A model generated the notes under the pieces. That model searched no databases. It saw only the letters and a program-made list of their open reading frames with translations, and was not told the DNA's origin. Below, in pieces: positions 20,980 to 33,178 of a stretch of DNA of 64,000 nucleotides. A program made the translations under genes and the position numbers. Origin of the DNA: Cylindrotheca closterium (taxonomy: Eukaryota > Bacillariophyta > Bacillariophyceae > Bacillariales > Bacillariaceae); contig CAKOGP040000225.1 in the NCBI GenBank assembly GCA_933822405.4, positions 20,601 through 84,600 of the forward strand, given 5' to 3'. Positions within the stretch are counted from its first letter, which is position 1. Each line of letters begins with the position of its first letter.

Positions 20980-21536
20980 GTTGGAAAGGATGAACAAGGG
21001 GCTACCAGCTCCAGCTGTCCGTTTGTCGATGATGTGATGTTGAGAAAAAGTGACCGAGCCGGGCTCTCCCTGCAAAGGAGTGCGACACACATTAAGACAT
21101 GGGTAATTGACCAATCCGACCTCTTAAAAAATAGCACATTAAAAACATCATTCGAACTATAGTTGACGCTTTTGTAGCTTCTTTGTCTATCTCCCGCTCA
21201 GATTATTGTAGCTTTTCATTCCATACTACAGTACCGTTACCATACCGGTACTCTATGTACAAGAAATCGGTACTCTATGTACAAGAAATCGAGTGCCCGA
21301 CAACGGGAAGAGGCTGAAATGTAATACCGTAGCCGAAGCGATAAGAAGACCAAATGTAGCCTACTATCCAATATCCATTGGAAAACGAAAAAAATCGTAT
21401 CGAATGATTTCAAAGTGGTTGATTGTGATTTCAATCACCTGTACGATTGGGTTTGATCGTCCTTCCTCGCGCATTGTTCTGAGCGTACAAGTTAAACTCC
21501 CACAGCAGACTATGGTTTTTAGTAGACTCTCGCACA
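20980..21536. other. intergenic with a short tandem repeat
   Basis: 557 bases upstream of the Rce1 gene and downstream of the DTWD1 gene. It includes the 22-base tandem repeat at 21246-21289. No gene is supported. Confidence 0.45.
21246..21289. repeat. 22-base tandem duplication
   Basis: CGGTACTCTATGTACAAGAA plus AT occurs twice, head to tail and without a mismatch (21246-21267 and 21268-21289). Confidence 0.9.
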
Positions 21537-22388
21537 TCATGGCAGAATCACCTTTCGAGACGGATGGCTAGGATGGAGCTGTCGCAGGAGTCTTCTTTCC
21601 AATTTTGCGTCTTCTGAGAAAGGGACAGTGCGATCCTCTATTTCACTTTTTCTCTTGACAATAGCGTATTGGGTTGCGAACAGCCACATAATGTTGATCA
21701 ATCTCCTTCGATCAGACAAATTCCAATCTTTCCGCCCCAGTGTGGTCTCCATTGCTGCGAAGTATATAGCTTCAATGGTAGAGAGCATCCCGGCACCCTC
21801 TGAATGCCAACGCCAGAAGTGACTTCGATCCGGCGGCGAATCTAGATGCACGCGAGGGAAGGAGCGAAACCTCGAATCAGTACTTCCACTCTGCTTCGAC
21901 CACTTTATGTCCAAAACAATCAAACGATCAATTTGTCCAACACTAGTGATCGAAGCAGATCCTTCTTCTGGAAAAAGCACATACGTATTTGGGAAACTTT
22001 CGGGGTCGTACGTTGGAATATTGTTGTCTTCAAAGCTGAACAGCTTCACCGTCTCCATTGAGTTTGATTCCAAAGGATTCGCACCAGTTAGAGCCGGCCC
22101 AGCTCGACTATCCTGCACTGATTCCAAAGCACCTGCTATAGCTGCAACCTGCACACCCGTGGCACATGTTTTCCTTTCCTTCTTGCCAAGGACAATATCG
22201 ATGTGAAATGGAAACTTCATTTCCCTTATGTCACACGGCCAACTTTCTTGAGGAATCAAAATTCTATAGCACTCTGGACAATACAAACTCCTAGAAGATC
22301 CACAACATTCTACTCTGGGCCATTCTCTAGGCAATGTGCTGGATAAGTATTCTTCTAGTAGGAGCTGTGCATCCAACTCTTCCGTCAT
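21537..22388 (-). CDS. DTWD1: DTW-domain protein, DTWD1-type tRNA-uridine aminocarboxypropyltransferase
   Basis: 283 aa, ATG at 22388, no intron. An N-terminal CPECYRILIP metal-binding-type motif and PFHIDIVLGKKERKTC match the start of DTWD1. Then come YVLFPEEGSASI, the core motif LDIKWSKQ (D160 and W163 of the DxxW motif), and FWRWHSEGAGMLSTIEAIYF, very close to the human FWRHQKG...LSTIEAIY region. DTWD1 puts the acp3 group on uridine 20 of tRNA using S-adenosylmethionine. The middle DxxW carries Ile-Lys in place of the usual Ser/Thr. It is divergent from the SPX-MFS gene. Confidence 0.85.
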   Translation of the reverse strand: MTEELDAQLLLEEYLSSTLPREWPRVECCGSSRSLYCPECYRILIPQESWPCDIREMKFPFHIDIVLGKKERKTCATGVQVAAIAGALESVQDSRAGPALTGANPLESNSMETVKLFSFEDNNIPTYDPESFPNTYVLFPEEGSASITSVGQIDRLIVLDIKWSKQSGSTDSRFRSFPRVHLDSPPDRSHFWRWHSEGAGMLSTIEAIYFAAMETTLGRKDWNLSDRRRLINIMWLFATQYAIVKRKSEIEDRTVPFSEDAKLERRLLRQLHPSHPSRKVILP

Positions 22389-22754
22389 TATCTAACAATC
22401 TCACTACGCATTCACTACTCCATCTGGATATCTTATGCTGAACCCCCGCATTATTTGACAGTTCGCAAGAGTGTTTTTGAGTTCAGCCTTCCTCTTGGTG
22501 CAATTGACAGACGTTACGGACGAACTATAGACGATTTTCGTGGTGATGTTCATGATTCATTCGAATACTTCATGCGAAAAAGATTCAAAAGAGAGGTCGA
22601 ACCATGATGGAGCGCGCAACTCAAAAGACCAGCTTCACACCACAACCCACCTGAGTCACTCCAAGAAACGCCAAGCAGAAGTACTCGAACGGAAAGCACC
22701 AGTTGGCAATCGGATCTCTTGTGAATTTGCGTTGAGGTATAGTTCCTACGTGAT
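22389..22754. other. divergent promoter region
   Basis: 366 bases between the DTWD1 and SPX-MFS starts. Bases 22632-22651 repeat the 20-mer found at 18157-18176. No gene was found. Confidence 0.45.
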
Positions 22755-25398
22755 ATGGTGGGTTTTGGGAAGCAGATTCGTCGAGCAAAACGAGATTCGT
22801 GGGATGCAGCATATCTCGATTACGATCGATTGAAGGCTATCATAAATGATGCGGAGAATACGCTTCTCATGGATGAGAATGAGCAGCTCTTGGAAGTAGA
22901 AGGCGCACCTCTGACCTCTACACCAACAACTTATCAGAACTTATCGAAATCTGAACGCTTGAAGTGGCTTAAGGGATCATTTTTCCGAGAGCTCACTCTT
23001 GAGGTGGAAAAGATCTCCTTGTTCACCTTGCAACAACAAGGAAAACTCGCTGATGAAGTTGGCGCAATAAGATTCGAATCTACACACTTATTTCAAAATA
23101 GCAACTCGGCCTTGTTGAGAACTGCAGCCATACACAACCACAAATTGTATCGGCATCTTGCCGTCGGCACGGAATTCCTACATTTGCTCAGATTCATATG
23201 TCTGAATTCGATTGGCACAAGAAAGATTCTTAAGAAATACAACAAAACAATGGAACGAAAGAATGAGACTCACTCATATGTCATTGAAGAAAACCACCTT
23301 CAACAACTGTCACTTTCCAGAAGCATCATTGCTATTCAAAACTCTTTGCAGCTTGAGTTCAATCAATTTTACTTTGACCTGCTCCAGGCTCCTACTATCG
23401 ACAATGAAGTTGCAATTCAGGTTGTTCGACTGAAAAATATCATTGATTGCGCACAAAGCATCCAACGCTACGCAGAAATCATGCAGCAGCCCTTTATGAA
23501 CTTTCTATCACAATCATCCATGATTGGAACTACAGTCAACTTTGGTGGAATGGATCGTGCCAGCAATGAAGCCATGAAGTGGCTGGTCGAACTTGATCCA
23601 GAAGGTCTCATGAACATGAGTGAGCTAGAGCTGCAGGAATCAGGCTATCGGTGGCCAACACCTCCTTCTGAAAAAGAACCAGCAAGAGAAAGACCGCAGC
23701 TACAGCGCCAAGCGTTATCAACAATTGAGGAAGAAATGACAATCTTAGAATCCCATTCATTCACCATGGAAGAGGACTTGGACAACAAGTTGTATTGGGG
23801 TGGTGTCGACCGGAAGAGCATGATCCTGAATCTACTTTCGAAGCTACTCTACACTGTAAACTACTATTGTATTGCGCCAACAGCAAACCGGTACGCAATC
23901 AACTTGGGACTGGATGGAGCATTTGGAGCGACGCTTATTGGTGCAAGTTCTGTTTCTGCCCTTTTCACCGCTTTCATTTTCTCCTACTGGTGTACACGGT
24001 CCACCTTCAAGTCAGCGCTGGTATTCTCGGCTGTTTGCCCCGTATTCGGGAATCTTCTGTATGCCGTAGCTATTTCGTGTAATTCGATGAAAATGGCGGT
24101 TGTCGGTCGACTCCTTGTTGGGTTTGGTTCGGCAGAAGTTGTCAACCGGCAGTTGATTTCTGGCTGCGTTAGCTTTGAGAATCTGACGAGGGCGAGCGTT
24201 CTATTTGTCATCTCCGATGCAGCTGGGATGAGCATTGGTCCCATGTTGGCCGCGATTCTGGATACATTTTCCGGTCGGGACATTGATGTCAACTTATCTC
24301 TTCCATTTCTTCCAGCAGGAGGCTTGATCTACAACAACGTAACGAGTCCTGGCTACATTATGAGTGTACTGTGGTTCCTAGAATTGATGGCATTGCTTTT
24401 CTTGTTTCGAGAACCAGCTAGAGTGAACGAGGACGAAAATGATTCTGGTGGAATTGCCAGCTCCCACAAGGACAGTTCGAATGACAATCGTCTAGTTGAA
24501 AATGGAGACGGCGCAACACCAACGCAACTTAAAGGATATGGTTCAATTGTTTCCCAAGATTCGTCATTGGCTCAGTCTGAGAGAGTCTCTATCACCAAGT
24601 TAATATTCAAGAACCCAGGCCTGCCTCTCACGATTATGCTGTTCGGATATATTGAGATGACATGTGAGATTCTCATTTCTTCTTGCTCCATGATCGTTCG
24701 GCGATACTTTGGGTGGCATGGTAACAGAGCCGGCCTTCTGCTCGCGTGCCTTGGTGCCCTTGTGTTGCCAGCTCATTTTGTGGTGGAGAAGGCGTCTCAT
24801 TATTATTCCGAAAGAAGAATCTTGTTTGTAAGTTTGTTGTCGAAACATATGACAGCTTCCAATCGTAAATTGCTGACACGTTTGCCAGTTCTCGCTGCTT
24901 TTCGTTTGCCTGTGCTTCTGTGGAATCTTCAACTGGACGGCGGTGTACTATGACATTGTCGGCGGTTATGAAGTTTCGCACAGAGGCATGTCAAACTCAA
25001 CGATTTTTGACACAAAAATTGGAAACGAAGATATCTCTCAATTGCTCACAAAAAAAGGGGAGTTTCGTTATGAATTCGATGCTGGTCCCTACATTTACAT
25101 TACGTTCCTATCAGCTATTTTTATCGGCACGATTGTGATGGAAGGCGTCGATACTTCCATAATGGCCAAAGTCACTCCAGCCAAACTCAATAGCAGCTTC
25201 CTTAACGCTGGATTGCTTACAACGTTGGTAGGGACTTTGGGAAGGGTTTTTGCTGATGTTATCATCACATGCAGTGCATTGCTTGACCGCCATATATTTG
25301 TTGACTTCGTGACGGTAACCTTCTTGCCCTTGCTGGTGATGGCGGTCATTGGTCTTGTTGCTGTGAACACATTATATCGACATCTAGCTTCCTCATGA
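22755..25398 (+). CDS. SPX-MFS vacuolar phosphate transporter
   Basis: Exon 1 is 22755-24827, the intron is 24828-24888 (61 bases, GTAAGT to CCAG, phase 0) and exon 2 is 24889-25398. The protein is 860 aa. The N-terminal SPX domain (1 to about 200) has MVGFGKQIRRAKRDSW, YLDYDRLKAII and the basic ILKKYNK (158-164) that binds inositol pyrophosphates. A linker is followed by an MFS domain from about 365 with roughly eleven or twelve helices (LGLDGAFGATLIGASSVSAL, VVGRLLVGFGSAEVVNRQLI). This is the PHT5/VPT1 architecture that loads phosphate into vacuoles and is regulated by phosphate status. A hydrophilic loop near 560-615 splits the MFS halves. Confidence 0.9.
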
Positions 25399-25459
25399 GC
25401 GTGTCTCGTAAGAATCGAACAGTTTTGCAGTAGTTTGATGGTATGTAGAATGATGCATA

Positions 25460-26830
25460 TTAATCCTCTCTCCTGCTTCCCATGCGAAGCTCGTCACCAA
25501 GAAAGGACAAAACGTATGGTACAACAATAGCGACGCCACAAACAATACGGCAGTCACTTCGATGGTTAGCATCTCTTTTCAGAACTGGAGAGTCTCTCTG
25601 TAGCTGTGCTTCCCAAAGCGCCAACTCCAATTGTGACAGCTTTTCCTTTAGTTCATAAGACTCCAAGGTAGACTGAATCCTCTCAGTTATTCTTCGGAAT
25701 TCAACGAAGCTGATTCCTTCTGAAATCTCGTTTACAATGCTGTGGATGTCATCTTTCCAGAGCTGCAAACCTAAGAAGGACATGCGATCGGCAATGCTTG
25801 AGCGGACAACACATCTAGTTGCCTCTTCAGAACAGTTCTCGTACGAGAGCATCATCAGACGTTTCCAATCCATGGATGCCTTTGTAGCGACACAGGTGTG
25901 TTTGTCGAGGAGAAGCTGAATTATCTCGGTAGGAGCGTAGGAATCACAGGCGTAATGCACCGGAAAGTTCCCCCATCGGTCTTTAACCACAAGATTCTCG
26001 GGATACTCCTTCAACATTAGCCTGAAGAGACGGATGTTTGGTTTGGCTGAGATGGCAAGAATATGCAGGGGAGTCATGCCAAATTCATCGGCTTCGAAAC
26101 CAGTAAAATGATTCTTCTGAATGGCTTGCTGCAAGCGTACTTCCGTGGTGTCTGTCAGGTGGTGCGCTTGGAAATAGCAAATATTATGAATGGGAAGCTC
26201 AATAAATCTGCCCTTTAGGGCGTCAAGAAGCCTAGTGTCCGTCGCCTCCCGACTCATTCGTCGGAAGCGCAGCATCCACTTGTGGAAAGCATCCTTTCCG
26301 ATTTTGCTGAGGGTAGTTGGAAGGGCAACATTCTTCAAGTTACAACATCCAACGAACGCATTGTCACCAATCTCCCTCAGACCTTCAGCAAGTTCCACCG
26401 AGGTCAATTCAGGACAGTGTGCAAGAGCTTCTTTGCCAATCCGCGCACAAGTGGATGGGACAACGAGCTTCTTTAAGGACTTGCAGCCTCGAAGTGCTTG
26501 GTCTCCAATTTCTTTGAGACCATATGCTAGATCCAAGAACTGGAGCGAAGAACAGTATGCGAAAGCCCACGTCCCAATAATGTTTACAGTGGGCGGGACA
26601 GATACATTGGTGAGAGCAGAACACCAGCTGAAAGCGGCGTCTCCGATCTGTTCAATGCCTTCTGCCAGTTCTGCCTGAACGAGTTGTTGGCAGCGATAGA
26701 GAGCTTTATCTGGGACTGCCCTCATTTTGGCAATCGTGACTTGGTTTACTTTCTTTGGAACTGCTTCGTCTTCAGACGAGAGCACAAATACAATCACCTG
26801 GCCTTGTTGTTTGTTTATGATGGTATTCAT
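25460..26830 (-). CDS. BspA-type leucine-rich repeat and ankyrin protein
   Basis: 456 aa, ATG at 26830, no intron. Residues about 40-185 are six LRR_5 (BspA-like) repeats of about 23 residues with the pattern AEGIEQIGDAAFSWCSALTN. Residues about 235-320 contain ankyrin-like repeats (FGMTPLHILAISAKPNIRLF, WGNFPVHYACDSYAPTEIIQ). The C-terminus has a coiled-coil segment and one hydrophobic stretch (IVCGVAIVVPYVLSFLG), which may anchor it. Such LRR_5-ankyrin proteins are strongly expanded in pennate diatoms; their ligands are unknown. The stop is 61 bases from the convergent transporter. Confidence 0.85.
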   Translation of the reverse strand: MNTIINKQQGQVIVFVLSSEDEAVPKKVNQVTIAKMRAVPDKALYRCQQLVQAELAEGIEQIGDAAFSWCSALTNVSVPPTVNIIGTWAFAYCSSLQFLDLAYGLKEIGDQALRGCKSLKKLVVPSTCARIGKEALAHCPELTSVELAEGLREIGDNAFVGCCNLKNVALPTTLSKIGKDAFHKWMLRFRRMSREATDTRLLDALKGRFIELPIHNICYFQAHHLTDTTEVRLQQAIQKNHFTGFEADEFGMTPLHILAISAKPNIRLFRLMLKEYPENLVVKDRWGNFPVHYACDSYAPTEIIQLLLDKHTCVATKASMDWKRLMMLSYENCSEEATRCVVRSSIADRMSFLGLQLWKDDIHSIVNEISEGISFVEFRRITERIQSTLESYELKEKLSQLELALWEAQLQRDSPVLKRDANHRSDCRIVCGVAIVVPYVLSFLGDELRMGSRRED

Positions 26831-27720
26831 TTTGTTGGAAATTTATTTTATGTCATGCTCAGATTGTAATAGAAACAATATAGTCTTCCTCCCCTTTGAA
26901 GCTGCCTTCTGATTTTCATATTTCCAGCAGAAGCGGTGATGTGGTTTCTGGCAGACAGCAGTGACAACAATAATTCTCTTTGCGGAATGTAGTTCGGATA
27001 GGTTACTGATTTGACGCGCCATTTTCACGCGGTATTTAACGCAGTCTCATGATCGAAGACTATTTTTTGGTAGCATTTGTTATGAAGTTCTGCCAAGGAA
27101 CAGGATTTTCAGTTGTTGTGAGACTTTTTCTGTTACTTCTCACGCTCTTGCTTACTCGCTTATTCCAAGCCACCTATTGCATCTCTCGTCAGCCAGAATC
27201 TGTGCATGCCGGAATTATGAGCTTGGGTATTGAGCTCTACGACTTTCTCATTTTCCTGGAGTTGGGATCTTTCTGCTCACCAGTCTGCGGAACCCAGGAC
27301 TTTATCTTCCAGCCCACCACTGGAATTCGCAATTGATGCAATGCATTCTCATCTCTTCTGCCAGTAGTCGTTTGAGAGCAGCGACAGCCTATAGGGAAAT
27401 GGGCTTTTCGAGCGAGCCATTGCGAGAGTTTTTGTTCGCTCTTCCTTGGAACTCGTACTTGCTGCTTATTTCAACCTTGATATATATACCTTTTCATGCT
27501 TTTTCATCGTCCAGAATCTGTGGGTTTCACAAGCTTGGATGCTGGTGGTGGCGACTATAAAATCTGTTTGTCTGCGTATAATGATGCCACTAGCACGCAA
27601 CACTAGCACGCACATCTCCGTGTTCGAGTACACTTTGCTGTTCCAATGGCAATATGCGTGGCGTATGAACAAATATCGACCTGCAGTGTAGGTCGTGTAC
27701 CGAATTCGGCAGAATAGCCA
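26831..27720. other. intergenic, no supported gene
   Basis: 890 bases with only short hydrophobic or low-quality frames (for example 27049-27336). An 11-base segment is doubled near 27590-27610 (CTAGCACGCAA / CTAGCACGCAC). No RNA gene was recognised. Confidence 0.45.
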
Positions 27721-29252
27721 CTAGTTTGTTCCACTCTTCAACCGCAAATATCGAAAAAGAGCGCTGACTTTCAATAGCGCCACATCATCGGTGGCTGGAA
27801 CCCACCTGTTGCCATCTTGCTTTAGAAATAGACCTCCATTGCTCCTAACGGCATCAATGATTTCATAAGCAATAGCTTTCTTTGCCCCTTTTTGCGCCCT
27901 TTCATACTTCTTGAACCGATCTGCTACAAACAGTCGCAGTTTTTTGTTGCCATGGTGGATCTGAAACGGGGTACCCTTGCCTAACAAAACATCCTCGCAA
28001 AATGGAACAGCAATTGTGCTAGGAGTAGGATATTTCAAGCGCTCTTGCCGTCGTTGTTGTTCTATTCTCTGACGCTCTTTGACAAGGTCAGTAATCTCCC
28101 CTTTGGCGTTCACCGGTATACAAGATGGGTCGATTCCATGTCCACGTAATTCTTCTAAGCATTCGGGGATCGTGCCTATGAAAACGACCAAGTAAGCCAG
28201 GATTTGAATCAATTCGGCCACGAGTACTAGGCTCGTAAAGATAGAGACCAAATCACGTACCAGTATGCACTCTACATCTAACTTGGTTTGCTTTGCTGAG
28301 TGCAGTCTTGATCATTGCATGCATTCCTAACCATGCTTCCGTAGTGTAGCATAAATGTATAGCTGAGACGCATAAGGGAACTCCTTCATTTAGTTTTGGC
28401 AACTTCCAAACAAGGTCAGCATTATCCGCACTCGTGCCCTTAATTTCATCTCCAAACTGGATACTGACATTTACAAAGCCACGCCGTTGTATCTCCACAT
28501 CACGGCATGTTGTCATGAAGTTATAAAAGCCCTTGCGAAGCTACAAACGATTGGATTGAGACCTCAGATCATCGTCGCATATCGAACCTAGACTTCCAGA
28601 CTTCTGAACTTACAACGGTGTCAGTCTTGTACGTTTTCTGCACCATGACATTAACATTGATGACTCTTCCCCTCTTATCATACGAGTTCAAGAATCTTCC
28701 ATTAGCAATATAGAGAATTTCCATGTCATCCATGTTCAAATCATCCTGAGTAATGTCCTTCACAAGTTTATCCTGACCAAACAAGTCCAGTTTCATTTGA
28801 AAGTGACGGATAAACCGAAGCGCTGCCTTGTGACAATCAAACTTCTCGCATCGAAGGAAAGCAAGCCGAAAATCTCTATCCCGGGTATATGCTGGGCCCA
28901 GTCTTTCCGCAATGTTGTACGCTTGCTTGTCTGGCAGAACATCGAGCTCGTGCTGCAATCCCCACAAACCGTTTTGAATTAGTTCTGGAGTTTCCTCTAC
29001 ACAGTCGTCTGGTATCCCATGGACGTCCATGTAGACCTTCTCTCGATCAGCGACTGACAACTTCGACATTCGAGATGCAATCAAGGAGTCGGCACTTTCG
29101 GGATCAGAGGCATTTGGTGGAACTTGTCTTGAAAATATTTCTGCCCTTTTGCTTTTGCTCTCATCCTCATCTTCATCTGGAGTGCTGTCACTGTCGGAAA
29201 AGTCCTCCTGATTCAGAGAAGAGTAACTATCCCACAGAGCGTCATCCCACAT
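27721..29252 (-). CDS. CRAL-TRIO-like domain protein with C-terminal DUF6824-type domain
   Basis: Exons are 28614-29252, 28261-28540 and 27721-28175; introns of 73 and 85 bases keep frame. The protein is 457 aa. The N-terminus is acidic (SDSDSTPDEDEDE). Residues about 115-300 resemble a Sec14/CRAL-TRIO lipid-binding fold (FLRCEKFDCHKAALRFIRHF, YIANGRFLNSYDKRGRVINV, WKLPKLNEGVPLCVSAIHLC). The last 120 residues hold EDVLLGKGTPFQIHHGNKKL, AIAYEIIDAVRSNGGLFLKQ and a KVSALFRYLR end. That pattern is the DUF6824 domain common in diatoms. The fusion recurs in diatoms and suggests a lipid-linked regulator. No function has been shown. Confidence 0.78.
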
Positions 29253-29472
29253 TTTAATTCATACCAATGGACTAGCTTTGCTAGCTAGAAACTCCTGCTG
29301 TCGTCGTTTTGAATCATCATTTTGATCATTACGAAGCCTGAAGCTTGAAGCTTGAGCTGAATAAAATCTGAGGTCGAACCGTCTCGCTCGTCTGTCCCAC
29401 CGTATGTCGCCTCAACGTCTGTCCGATGTCGACTTGATATCTAAAACCATCAAACAAACAAACAATATTATA

Positions 29473-30843
29473 ATGCACCGTCATCAACCTTTGAAGACGA
29501 TGTGCACCTTGAAGCAACAGTTATCCACATTCTTGCTTATATTATGTCTAGCAGTAGTATCTACCTCAGGCTTTGGTCCACAAAACTGGAATAGAAAAAT
29601 CCGATCGAGTCCAATACGAGATGAGATTCAGATTCGTGGCAACACACTTCTACATGCATTACCATCTAAAAAGAAGAAGCTAAAGACCTTTCAACGATAC
29701 TTGGAGATTGAATGTTGGAAGCAATCAAATATTCGTGACCTTGAACCTGTGCTTCAAGCTGTGGCTGAATCCTGCAAGCAAATCAATCGAATCATTCAGC
29801 GTGCTCAGACAGACGACCTGTTTGGAGCAGCAACCGATAAGGATGGAGCCCAGCTGGAAGAGAATGTGCAAGGTGAAGTGCAGCAGACTCTGGATGTTCT
29901 GTGTAACAAGTTCATGTTGAGGGCATTTTGTGGCAGTGGGAATTGTATACAAATGGTGGTCTCGGAAGAAGAGGATGAAGCAAAATCTTGTGCCGATGTC
30001 ATGGCGGATTCGGCATTTGCAGTGGGAGATTACATTGCCGCGTTCGACCCCATAGACGGATCCAAGAACATTGATTCATCCTTGCCTTTGGGGAGTATCT
30101 TTGCTATCTACAAGAAACAGCCGGGATCTAAAGTTGATACATCAACTTTCTATCAAGATGGCACTGGAATGGTAGCAGCTGGGTATTGTCTATTCTCGTG
30201 AGTTCATATTGTGTTTCTTTTGCGGTCGATTCAACTTTTCCTGATCGCTTTTTTTCAGTGCGAGCACAGTTTTAGTGTTGACAATGGGGGCTGGTGTGGA
30301 TGGATTCACACTGGATCCAGATAGCGGAAGATTCCTTCACACACTAAATGACATTCGAATCCCAAGAAAAGGATCCATCTACAGTTTCAACGAAGCCAAT
30401 TACCGCGACTTTGAGGAACCAGTGCAACGATACCTGGATTCGGTTAAGCAAGGATCGTAAGTTTTCCAGTTTGGATTTGTCTCATACTGTGATATACGAC
30501 TCATGTTGAATTGTATCTATTTTGTCAATACAGATCAACAGCTCGGTACATTGGCGCCCTAGTCGCAGATGTTCACAACATTCTAATCAATGGAGGTCTC
30601 TATGGTTATCCTGGAACGCGCAAAAATCCTGACGGCAAGCTACGCTTATTGTACGAGTGCGCTCCCATGGCCATGATTATGGAGCAGGCTGGTGGAGCTG
30701 GATCCACAGGGACTGGTCGAGTGCTAGCCCTCAAAGCGACTGAAATTCATCAGCGAACACCAGTGTTCTTGGGAAGCGTGGAAAATGTGTTTGAATTGGA
30801 TCAATTCTATTCCTACTATGGAGATGAAAATAAGGACGAGTAA
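29473..30843 (+). CDS. FBP: fructose-1,6-bisphosphatase, plastid targeted
   Basis: Exons are 29473-30197, 30259-30456 and 30534-30843; the protein is 410 aa. The ATG at 29473 was chosen because it places the signal peptide ([17 protein letters not shown]) close to the start with Phe at the cleavage site, a plastid preprotein pattern. The metal-binding motif [11 protein letters not shown] (191-201) is intact. [22 protein letters not shown] and [17 protein letters not shown] match the substrate-binding part of FBPase. The enzyme releases phosphate from fructose-1,6-bisphosphate in the Calvin cycle or gluconeogenesis. It is divergent from the CRAL-TRIO gene, with 220 bases between starts. An in-frame ATG at 29404 is the less likely start. 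Confidence 0.9.
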
Positions 30844-31085
30844 TACTCTTAGTCAGCTCTTGACTATTCTAAATCTGATTCACTGGATCAATAGATTTCA
30901 CTTTACATTACACAGCTAAACAACTAAGATTGTATTTATGGGCGACCTTTGAACATCAAAGAACGGAAATGGCGCACTGGTACAAGGTTACCACTGCAAA
31001 TTACCACTGCAAATATCGCTTGGTTCGCAACAATGACATGGCATTGTTTTATACCAACGATCATGGTTCCTTTTTCGATATGCTA

Positions 31086-32838
31086 CTAAAAAAGAGTTGG
31101 AAATGCGCATATGGAAGACGACTCTGCCTCGGGATCCTTCCAGCGAGCGATTTCTTTCCACAAGCCCCCCATGGCGTGGCAGAGGGAAGGATCATAATGT
31201 TTCAATTGTCCACGAGTGAAAGGGTAGAATTTGTTGCATATTGGAATCTTCCGACAGTTTGTTGCAATGGCTCGTTCCCGAAAGATGGGATCTGCAATTT
31301 CTAGTTTTGGTTTTGGATGCCGCCGCTGGGCGTAGTTGAGGATGTAACACATGGAGTCTTCTGGCCGCTCCAGAGGGTCGTCGATTCCATGTTGACGCAG
31401 CACTCTGTCAAAGACATCTGGCAGTAGGATCGGTGGACAGCAAGTTTCCAGCACGCTACTATCAGCCTTGTTCAAATGCCGGTATCCAGTGCTAAGGTAG
31501 CTTACAGACATTTCGGAGAAGAACTCCTTTTGATCCACCAGTGCATATGCTGTGAGGAATGAACAGGAACAACAAAATTTACAGTGAGCACTTTTGCGTT
31601 GGGAACCAAATCAAAAATGCAAACTTACCCATATCGTGAGTCTTGTCGCATCCCGCCCAGTCTCGTCGCGGCGTTTCATTGTATTTCCCCGAGCAATCCG
31701 CCTTTAGGTAGAGTTCCATAACTTTGGAATTATCCAATCCAAGACAGAATTGATGAACCAGATGGCAAAACTCGTGCAGCAACAGACCGGCCCCATTCCA
31801 GTGCAATCGCATCCGTTCATAATATCTGCAGTCATAAATTTCAATACTGCAGGCCTTTTCAGGTATATCCTTGGCAATGTTAACCAGCCACTCGTCGCTG
31901 TGATGCGCCGTGGAATGCCGTAGTATCTGGGGATCATCAAAGGAACCATAAGAGTAGGATGCATTCACCCATATCTTGGTCCGCCGTAACAGATCGTGCA
32001 CCGATCTGGGTAGTATCGTAAACAAACGTTGGGCATCCGTTTGTAGACATCTCAAAACCAACGGAGACGCCGAAAGCACTTGGGGAGCACACATGACGTT
32101 TATACCACACTTTAAGCGTATTGGGACGTACTCCAGGGTGGTATTGTCAATGACACCATCCGAAAAGCTTCTGCGAATCTGAATCTGTTCCGGGTCCAAT
32201 TGTGTCACTTTCGTTGGGGTAATGCCAGTGTTGAATATATGCTGATTTTCCTTCTCATTGAAAGCAACAGCCCTTCTAGTCTGCTCTGGCTCTGAGGATG
32301 ATTCACCAATGCTCTCTTCGGCTCGCTCTGATTGCATTTCTGCACGTTCGACATGAGGAGTATCAGCAGTACCAGCAGTATCAGTGGCATCAACAGCATC
32401 ACTTGAATAATGCAAAGAGGCAGTTTCATGATCTTCCGTCTTTTCTTCAGAGACAATTGCAGCACCTCGAAGATCTTCTTCTTCGCCTAAAGATGTACTT
32501 CTGTCCTCACGAACAACCTCATCGCTAGCAGCCTCTTCTTGTACTGTTTCTGGCTCCTTGGAAAACTCTTTGTCCGATGCTACCTTACGAAAATCCTCAC
32601 CGTCCACGTCTTTCAGGGTCTCCAAGCTCATTGAGCTGCTGTAGCTCTGATTGTGGTCTTCAAAATTCATCCTCTGTGTACTTTCTTTGGAAGGCGAGCC
32701 ACCAAGAAAGCCATAAGAAGCAATCGAATTGCGGGCGCTGGTAGCAGATGGCGAAGTGTCCATGGAGGAAAACCCAGATTGATTCCACAAAGTATTGCAA
32801 TTCAATTTCGGAAGAGAGTTTTGAACGTTGAGGGACAT
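31086..32838 (-). CDS. HExxH zinc metallopeptidase-like protein
   Basis: Exon 1 is 31629-32838, the intron is 31550-31628 and exon 2 is 31086-31549. The protein is 557 aa. The first 210 residues are acidic, Ser/Glu-rich and probably disordered. From about 220 a folded domain contains NGAGLLLHEFCHLVHQFCLG with HEFCH at 355-359, a full HExxH zinc site. Then come SGKYNETPRRDWAG and, just after the intron, AYALVDQKEFFSEMSVSYLS, whose Glu (412 or 416) could be the third ligand. That order is a gluzincin-type arrangement. Similar proteins are scattered in fungi and algae without an assigned substrate. Cytosolic by lack of a signal peptide. Confidence 0.7.
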
Positions 32839-33178
32839 CGAACAGAATACAGACAATGGTTACAAAAGGACAATAACAACTGTCCAGTACAGCACTATCT
32901 TGTATGCGTAGAGCTCAAGTAAAGATCTGCCGACAACTGACAGATCAGTATCCGTTTTGGATTCGTACCGCACCGCTACAGTAGTTCGAAGAGAATGAAT
33001 GAACCACTCGCATTTCCGTCGGCAGAAGATTATGTTGACCGCAAAATCAATCGCAATCATCGCCTGCCCGCCCTTTGGATCGACTCCTTCGACCTTTGTC
33101 CCGCCCACAAAATTTCGAAATTGCAATGATGATTTGCCACCACTCAATAATCCAGCGAACGCCGTATCTGCAATCATC
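32839..33178. other. divergent promoter region
   Basis: 340 bases between the metallopeptidase and ParB-like starts. The frame of the ParB-like gene is open upstream to 32999 with another ATG, but the extension has no family likeness. Confidence 0.4.

Noticed and set aside
27049..27336. Hydrophobic 95-codon frame
   Set aside because: No family, no conserved context and no support from neighbours.
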